From positions 4,030,001 through 4,094,000 of the forward strand of contig JAJGBQ010000003.1 of NCBI GenBank assembly GCA_022457065.1: a stretch of DNA of 64,000 nucleotides. The letters run 5' to 3'. Source of the DNA: Curvularia sp. ZM96. Taxonomy: Eukaryota; Ascomycota; Dothideomycetes; Pleosporales; Pleosporaceae. The notes beneath the pieces were generated by a model, which was not told where the DNA came from, searched no databases, and saw nothing but the letters and a program-made list of their open reading frames with translations. This document shows positions 58,262 to 64,000 of this stretch, one piece after another. Made by a program: the position numbers and the translations under genes. Every line of letters begins with the position of its first letter. Position 1 is the stretch's first letter.

Positions 58262-60403
58262 TGCCGATCAACACTAGGAGTTTAGTTGTTTACCCGTAGA
58301 TGTGTGGTACCTGGATTTCAGTGACATCATGTACTCTAGCGTTCCGTACTTTGCCATCCTATTACACCTGCGACATCACTAGAGAAACGATGATTGACCT
58401 ACGCGCTATTGTTGATAGGCAGGGTGTAGTACTAAAAGATTTACATTCTCGATAGTACGGACATGTCAAGCGTGAAAATGGACTATTTTGTCCATTCCGT
58501 GATATGCATACTTAGCAGTATCGGAGTTGATCTCCGGCTGGCGATTCCCATCAACTTGGCTCTAGTAAATGCCAAAAAGGGAAAAATGGTACATGCATCG
58601 GGATCTCACACTAGGATGTTGGAATGGATGGGAATAAGCCTGGGATCCTCGCTTACATCCATGGAAATTAGGTGGACGTGCCATAGTTACGTTTTTTTAG
58701 GTGCTGTCAGGCACCATCAATTTGCTGAATAAACTTTACAGCTGTTTACCAAATGGACAAACTCGTCTTTTAGGAGTTTTGGTCTTGATCATACTTCAAG
58801 GAGGGTGTTCGTTGACAAGTCTACGTCGTAGCTAATAAACTTCATCAGGCCGACAGACCAAAGCCCGACTACGATGCTCCCATTGAGTTCGCAGTAAGTA
58901 AACCAGACACGGTTTGATTAGACAAGAGCCTTGCATACCGTTAGCCCGTATTTCAGCCTTGTGGCTTACCTTTGGTCATTAAATTTCCGGGATCCTTCAA
59001 AGACCATGACGGCTGGGATCGGGGGCACGGCTGACGCGTCTCAGTGATACACTTTGCCCTTGGACCCTCATGTCTTCGAGACGTTGGGATTGGAGGGAGC
59101 CTGAGCGCACTGAGTCTGCACTAGGCTTTCCTGGTTTGTGTCTGACTGTCACCAACGTCAGCAGCTACGCTCTTCTTACTACTGCTAATATCAGGGCAGT
59201 AAATACCGATCTGGAGCGGTCGATGCTTTGCCCACCGAAAGACTGCGAACTTGTTCGCGCACCCCCACCGAGCAAAGTTGCGACCAATGTCTTAGCACGA
59301 TTGGGGATAGTAGCATACTATAATTACCCAAAGTGGGCTGGCTGGCGTCAAAGAAACGGCCTGTGGAGAGCAAAACTCTCCTGCAATCGGTATTTCATAC
59401 GTTAGTTTCGCCCCCACAGCAAGTCTGTGCTTCTTCCTTTTCGTCCCAGCACATCTCCCGCTCGACTCGTCAGACCCATCTAGATTGCACCGCCGCCATG
59501 GTCCTCTTTTTCCTTTCCCCCCTTTGGTACCATAGGCCATGTGCGATCCTTGATGCGATGCGCCAAGGGCCATAATTACCGCCCAGAGCCAGGCGCCTCC
59601 CGTTTTAGTGGCTTGACTCGCAGACCAATAGAAATGCAGATGTTATGTCGTTGCATTATTATGGCTTCCGGCAACAGACCTAGGTCTTACTTTGAGAAAT
59701 GCTTTTTATTTCCTAGAGTTCGATGAATGGGTAATGCGCTTTCTCTGGATACGAAGTGAGGTTGGTGCGCATCAGAGATGTGGATTCAAGGTCACGGGGA
59801 TCGTTCGGTTTCAGGAGGCCGGGGAGTTAAAGGGGGGAAGCTTGTGGGCGCTGTTTCAATACTCCGATGACGTCTAGTTCTCCATCGTCTTAATAGTGAA
59901 TACTCAGTAAGTTTTCCTGGTGTATTGGTCTTGTTGCTCTAGATGATGTCGTGCGTGCTCTCCTCCTATAATAACCAGGTACTAGCGCCGCCGATCCCCG
60001 ACTAGCGTGCTCTTGGGCGAAACAGTTCGAAACGCTCGCAACCGCGCTTGCCCTGCCACGGTCCGCGCCTTAAACACTTCATAGCCTGTAGCGAGCAAAT
60101 AGAGCAATGAACGGGCCTAGCTTCCACGGGAGGATCGTTGCATCATGTTAGTCTCCAAGATGATTTACTTTTGGCGCCGTTTGTTAGGCGGCTGGCCTGA
60201 GACCCCAGTGCAAATGGCCTGTTCCGTAGGCCAGCTGTTTATATAGGAGGAAGGCCTCCAACGAGCGTGGTCCTCTACCGCCTGTGTGAACAAGTTTTGG
60301 GACATTCTGTTCGGCTTATTTATTGCTTCTTTGTTTTTGACCTGTGTTCGCTGGTCGTTCGTTCTTTTCGTCACTCGTTTGAAATCCACCCCTTTCTTGC
60401 ACC
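58262..60403. other. Gene-poor region (2.1 kb)
   Basis: This lies between the HET gene and the large secreted protein. Frames of 60-111 codons at 58463-59877 show no domain. A TATA-like run lies at 60239-60245. No transposon or RNA was seen. Confidence 0.5.
60239..60245 (+). promoter_or_regulatory. TATA-like element of the secreted-protein gene
   Basis: tttatata lies about 160 bp upstream of the ATG at 60404, followed by a T/C-rich leader (60300-60400). It is a plausible core promoter on position alone. Confidence 0.35.
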
Positions 60404-62452
60404 ATGTTGCACTCAGTTTTCCTTCTTTCTCTGCTCACGAGCACCGCCTTCGCTCAGCTTTGCGAAAGCAAGTTGAAGACTTATGTTGGAAGCCTAACGC
60501 TTCCAACTTCTTTCTCTCCTGTCAAGACCGCATGGCGGACCGGACTACCGCACCACCACCGCACGCCGTTCGCCGTCTCGCCAGATGGAAAATCAGCATA
60601 CCTCGCATACCTCGACGCATCAGAGATTGGCGTTTATGTTCAAAAGGTTGATCCTGTTACCTTCAAAGCTGTGGGAAAGGCCGTGAAAGTAGATGGTGGA
60701 AGGGAAGCTGGTGGTCTCGTCGCCCACAATGATGGATTCGCCCTTCTTACCAACGAACCAATGCCTCAGGGCACACCCAACGCTCCTCCTAGGGATACCC
60801 CGGTAGCTGTACTCTACCGTTACAATGGCGAAAAGCAAACCTTCAAGACGTTCCTCAGTGGCCCAGGCAACATCGCTGAGGCAGGCGCACTGTGTTCTCC
60901 ACAGCTGAACGGTGACCTTGCTTATTCCGAGGACACTGGCATGTATGGAGCTTACTTTGTTGTGTCCGGATACGACGGCCCCGCCAAAGGATATTCCGGG
61001 GATTCTCTTCAATATGTTAGTCAGAACGGCACCCTCGAACGTATCGAGGGTGCAACTTCGAGCTGGGGCTGCTCCCTGAACACTGGCCTTGCTCTCGAGG
61101 CCTCCGGGTCAGCGCCCTTTGCTAGTGTTTGCGCCGATGACCAAGGTGGAATCTGGCTCAACACAGGCGGAACTGGTATGAAAAACACTGGTACCAAGAT
61201 TTCCAACGAGTACGCTCAAAAGGGTGCTGCGAACGAGCCCATGGGAGGCGTTTCTGGTTCTTACAGCAGTCTGGCACGCTTCATCAATAAGGACTCTTAT
61301 ATTTTCACCTGGGTATCCCGAGGGGCCAAGGACTTGACTGTGAACAGTGAGTTGGGCGCCGGATACACGACTTCCAAGGCCCGAACCCAGAACCGTAACG
61401 TCGCCATCGCCACCTTTTCCGATAAAAAGACCATCAACGGCAAGGCAGCCACCTGCCAGCCTGGAGCCGATGGCGACTCGCAAGTAAACTGGATCACAAC
61501 TGGCTCTGCTGACTGCCAGAACGCTCGCGTTGCCGCTTTTGATGGCAGCAATGCACTGGTCACATGGGAGGAGATTGCCGAGCCAACCTGCGAGTTCCCT
61601 GCGATGGGTTGCAAGGGCAAGTTCTCAGGCACTTACTTCCAGCTCGTTAAGGATGGGAAGAAGGTTGGCCAGCCGGTGAAGTCCATGAATGTGTATGTTG
61701 CTGGAGATATGGTCACGATGCCCGATGGTCGTGTGTGCTGGCCTTATGTCGACATGGACTGGACCCTCGATTGCGCCGTTTCCCAACCAAAGTTGTGCAA
61801 TTCCATCAGCTTTGCATGCATGGGACTCGGTCAAACTGGAGAGACTGCACCCCCGAAGCCCTCTTCGCCATCTAAACCATCCTCACCTCCAGTGGTCTCT
61901 TCACCATCGAAGCCTTCCTCACCGTCGACGCCTTCCTCACCAGCTAAACCCTCCACTCCCGCCCAAACTTCTACACCACCCGCGTACCCCGCTCCTCCTG
62001 CTTCGGCTCCCGCGACACCCGTCCCCTCGGCACCAGTCATCTCCGCCGCCCCACCCGTGCCCGATACATCTTTCGCTCTGTTCAATCCTACGAGCACACC
62101 CGTCGCCGGAGGCTACAACCCCTACGAGTCCGTCTACATCCCCGCATCGCTCTCCTTCAACCCCATCCTGGCCCCAGCCTTCACAAACATCTTCCCCGGA
62201 CTCCCCGGCGAATTCACAGACGGGCCCGTCTACCCACCTGTAAAGACACTCTTTCCTCCCCACAAGACACCTACCTCTGCCCCTGCAGCGCCGACCGGAC
62301 CGAGCGTCCCTTGCTCTAACAATGGTGGTGCATATGGTGGAGCTCCGGCGTATGGCAATGCGGGTAACTCGCCTTGCACGCTTGAGACGAGGGTGAGGCC
62401 CTCGCCTACGGCACCTGGGTATGGTGGATCTCAATACGGATCTGGGTATTAG
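60404..62452 (+). CDS. Large secreted protein with Pro/Ser linker, unrecognised family
   Basis: A single exon gives 682 residues. A signal peptide (1-17, cleaved near AFAQL) leads into a Gly/Asp-rich domain of about 460 residues with repeated beta-strand-like blocks such as PFAVSPDGKSAYLAYLD, GLVAHNDGFALLTNE, ADDQGGIWLNTGG and RVAAFDGSNALVTWEE. The pattern is that of a beta-propeller, which is an inference. Seven or more Cys are spread over it, consistent with disulfides. Residues about 482-560 are a SSPSKPSSP-type linker, followed by a Pro/Tyr/Gly-rich C terminus (YGGAPAYGNAG ... GYGGSQYGSGY) resembling cell-wall or spore-coat tails. There is no GPI signal. The function is unknown; it is probably extracellular or wall-associated. 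Confidence 0.82.
   Translation: MLHSVFLLSLLTSTAFAQLCESKLKTYVGSLTLPTSFSPVKTAWRTGLPHHHRTPFAVSPDGKSAYLAYLDASEIGVYVQKVDPVTFKAVGKAVKVDGGREAGGLVAHNDGFALLTNEPMPQGTPNAPPRDTPVAVLYRYNGEKQTFKTFLSGPGNIAEAGALCSPQLNGDLAYSEDTGMYGAYFVVSGYDGPAKGYSGDSLQYVSQNGTLERIEGATSSWGCSLNTGLALEASGSAPFASVCADDQGGIWLNTGGTGMKNTGTKISNEYAQKGAANEPMGGVSGSYSSLARFINKDSYIFTWVSRGAKDLTVNSELGAGYTTSKARTQNRNVAIATFSDKKTINGKAATCQPGADGDSQVNWITTGSADCQNARVAAFDGSNALVTWEEIAEPTCEFPAMGCKGKFSGTYFQLVKDGKKVGQPVKSMNVYVAGDMVTMPDGRVCWPYVDMDWTLDCAVSQPKLCNSISFACMGLGQTGETAPPKPSSPSKPSSPPVVSSPSKPSSPSTPSSPAKPSTPAQTSTPPAYPAPPASAPATPVPSAPVISAAPPVPDTSFALFNPTSTPVAGGYNPYESVYIPASLSFNPILAPAFTNIFPGLPGEFTDGPVYPPVKTLFPPHKTPTSAPAAPTGPSVPCSNNGGAYGGAPAYGNAGNSPCTLETRVRPSPTAPGYGGSQYGSGY
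61848..61960 (+). repeat. Degenerate 15-bp Pro/Ser repeat
   Basis: About seven imperfect tcctcaccatc-aa/gcc units encode KPSSP/SPSKP motifs in the linker of the secreted protein. They are more diverged than the 12-bp repeat at 42889. Confidence 0.65.
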
Positions 62453-63288
62453 GGAGCATGTATGGGTGTAGACATAGTAGTTCGTTCCTCGCAGGCTTAA
62501 TCATAATTGTTTTACTTATCTTTGTGGTTCGATTCCGAGTCAGTGTGTCATATCTTTATTTGGGACTTACTTCTTTATCTCTTTTTCATTTTTCACTGAT
62601 GGCTCGTCTGTGGCGATTGACCTATTAGAAGTATCACAAAAGAAAACGGCAGGCCGCCCCTCGGCCCACCAAAGATCAAAGATCAATTGGGCCTTACATT
62701 GCCTTATCGATCCGCCGAGTGGGGGCGTTGTAAATCCTGGGCTATGGTTTATTTAGGAAAGGTGAAGGGTTTACTGTCGCTTGTCAATCTCTGTGTACAA
62801 AAACAATACATATTTTATCCTGTAGCTGCCAGGTCCTCCGAACAAATTGATTGAATCCGTCGATGTCGATCTCCGTTGTTTCCTAGTGATTGTTCTAAGC
62901 CATTGATGAAGTGGCTTTTCGTGACCAGCAACCACACCAAGTCACTGACAATATCGTCGCGAAAGAATCCACACTAGAGCGATTCTGTTAAAGGGAGCAT
63001 TTTAAAGCTCGCTACTGTCGTGCTCTATGCTTGTCATGACGCCCTCACTTTTGCCGATCCCAACTTAGAAAGACAAGCATCAAGGTAGAGGAATCATCGT
63101 AACAGTAGAAAGTTCAATGAGCATTTGAAATAAACGTAGAGGGTATTATACAAGCGCTCGCAAAATGACATTCATACCAAACCAGCCGAAACTCCTCGCT
63201 GAGCTACACATCACTCGCTCCCAATCACGTCATCACGGAGAGACATGTGCTACTGATCGCACAGCAACCATTCTCAGCACACACTCAC
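62453..63288. other. Convergent intergenic region
   Basis: These are the 3' flanks of the secreted protein and the small basic protein. A B-box-like ggttcgattcc near 62526 has no matching A box or cloverleaf and is not a tRNA. Nothing else was seen. Confidence 0.5.
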
Positions 63289-63782
63289 TCAAACATGATC
63301 GTGCCGTCCCAACTTCTTGCCCTTCTTTCCCAACATCTTGGCCTCGCCCTGTTTGATCTTAGCTAGACGAGCCCTACGCAATCTGTCAGTAATGTCCCCC
63401 AGACGTGAATAGGATGGGGGGAAATTGTAACTTACTCCTCAGCAGCCTCCCTCTCCAACCTAGCTACATGCTCGCGCGCCTCCCTAACGGCAGTCCTTGC
63501 AACAGCCAGTGCTCTATCCGCCTCTCGTTCCGCCGCCTCGGCATTAGCCAGACTCTGCTTTGCATTCACGATGCTCGGGTCGCCATGGGATCGGCTGAAT
63601 ACGCCCGACTTGAGTGTGCCGCTGGAGTGCGAGGCAGAGCTGCTGTGGCGGTGGTGACTGGTCGTCGACGAGGTAGTGTAAGAAGGGGAGGAGGAACGGC
63701 GACGAGAGAATAAGGAGGATTTTTGGGTGGGAGCTGGAGCCGGGGGAGGGGAGGGCTCGCGGCGGGTTCCGAAGAGAGGCAT
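63289..63782 (-). CDS. Small basic Ser-rich conserved fungal protein
   Basis: Two exons, 63782-63436 and 63373-63289, give 143 residues. The N-terminal half is Pro/Ser/Arg-rich and disordered (MPLFGTRREPSPPPAPAPT, SLFSRRRSSSPSY). Residues about 70-118 form an Ala/Glu/Arg helix, probably a coiled coil (NAKQSLANAEAAEREADRAL). The second exon supplies a basic tail (KIKQGEAKMLGKKGKKLGRHDHV). The spliced C terminus, ending GKKLGRH-type, matches a pattern I associate with short uncharacterised proteins of Pezizomycotina. No enzyme motif, signal peptide or membrane segment is visible. The function is unknown. Confidence 0.8.
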
Positions 63783-64000
63783 GGCTTTGTTGTTGAAGGG
63801 TGTTTTCGCTTTGGCGGTGTATCAAGTGACAATGGGGAGAATTAGTAGGCCTTTTGCGACGTAATCAAGACAAAAGATAGCTCTTTAGGGCTAAGAGTTG
63901 CGGTGACTTTAGGTTGGTGAGTGAGCAAGGAATTTCCTGGATAATAGTTGAAAAGAAGAAAGGCAGCCTGAGCAATGCAGGAGATGCCTTATATGTAAAT

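Noticed and set aside
62526..62540. B-box-like sequence ggttcgattcc
   Set aside because: No A box at the right distance and no cloverleaf stems, so it is not a tRNA.

Overview
The window comes from a filamentous ascomycete. Genes are split by short introns of about 45-120 bp with fungal splice signals, lie on both strands, and are separated by a few hundred bases. The gene set (Kex1 carboxypeptidase, SepH septation kinase, HET-domain protein, But2-domain secreted protein, many MFS and GPI/secreted proteins) fits Pezizomycotina, most likely Dothideomycetes such as Pleosporales. That placement is an inference from gene families, not a measurement. I support 25 protein genes and rebuilt exon structures by reading splice sites and checking that exon lengths sum to a multiple of three. 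I saw no rRNA, no convincing tRNA, no CRISPR array and no intact transposon.

Layout. 1.3-17.7 kb is dense and mostly housekeeping: KEX1 protease, an IFI6/IFI27-like small membrane protein, a YCII-domain protein with a mitochondrial-type leader, the ribonucleotide reductase large subunit (RNR1) divergent from mitochondrial ribosomal protein bL17m, a membrane-anchored Dabb protein, a small membrane protein, mismatch-repair MLH3 and a conserved disordered protein. 18.6-28.0 kb is transport and metabolism: a Dal5-type MFS permease, a DUF7923-like protein without zinc fingers, a GT1 glycosyltransferase and a DHA2 drug-efflux MFS with a 234-residue N-terminal extension. 28.0-32.4 kb is gene-poor. 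32.5-39.7 kb holds an aquaporin, the histone chaperone RTT106, an unrecognised four-TM protein and a small acidic protein. After another gap, 42.4-47.4 kb carries a But2-domain secreted protein with a 12-bp minisatellite, a BCS1-like AAA ATPase and a short-chain dehydrogenase. 48.6-53.4 kb is the SepH/Cdc7-type septation kinase. 54.3-63.8 kb holds a Cys-rich GPI-type protein, a HET-domain protein, a large secreted protein and a small basic protein.

How genes work together. There is no clear single pathway cluster. Several genes serve DNA metabolism and the cell cycle (RNR1, MLH3, RTT106, SepH), and RNR1 has paired ACGCGT (MCB-type) boxes in its promoter. The glycosyltransferase and DHA2 transporter are neighbours on the same strand and could form a small detoxification or export pair, but nothing else biosynthetic lies beside them. 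The most notable details are a GC-AG intron in SepH, a 54-bp stop-free intron in the BCS1-like gene, the extended MFS, overlapping upstream ORFs before SepH, and an animal-immunity-type ISG12 domain protein.
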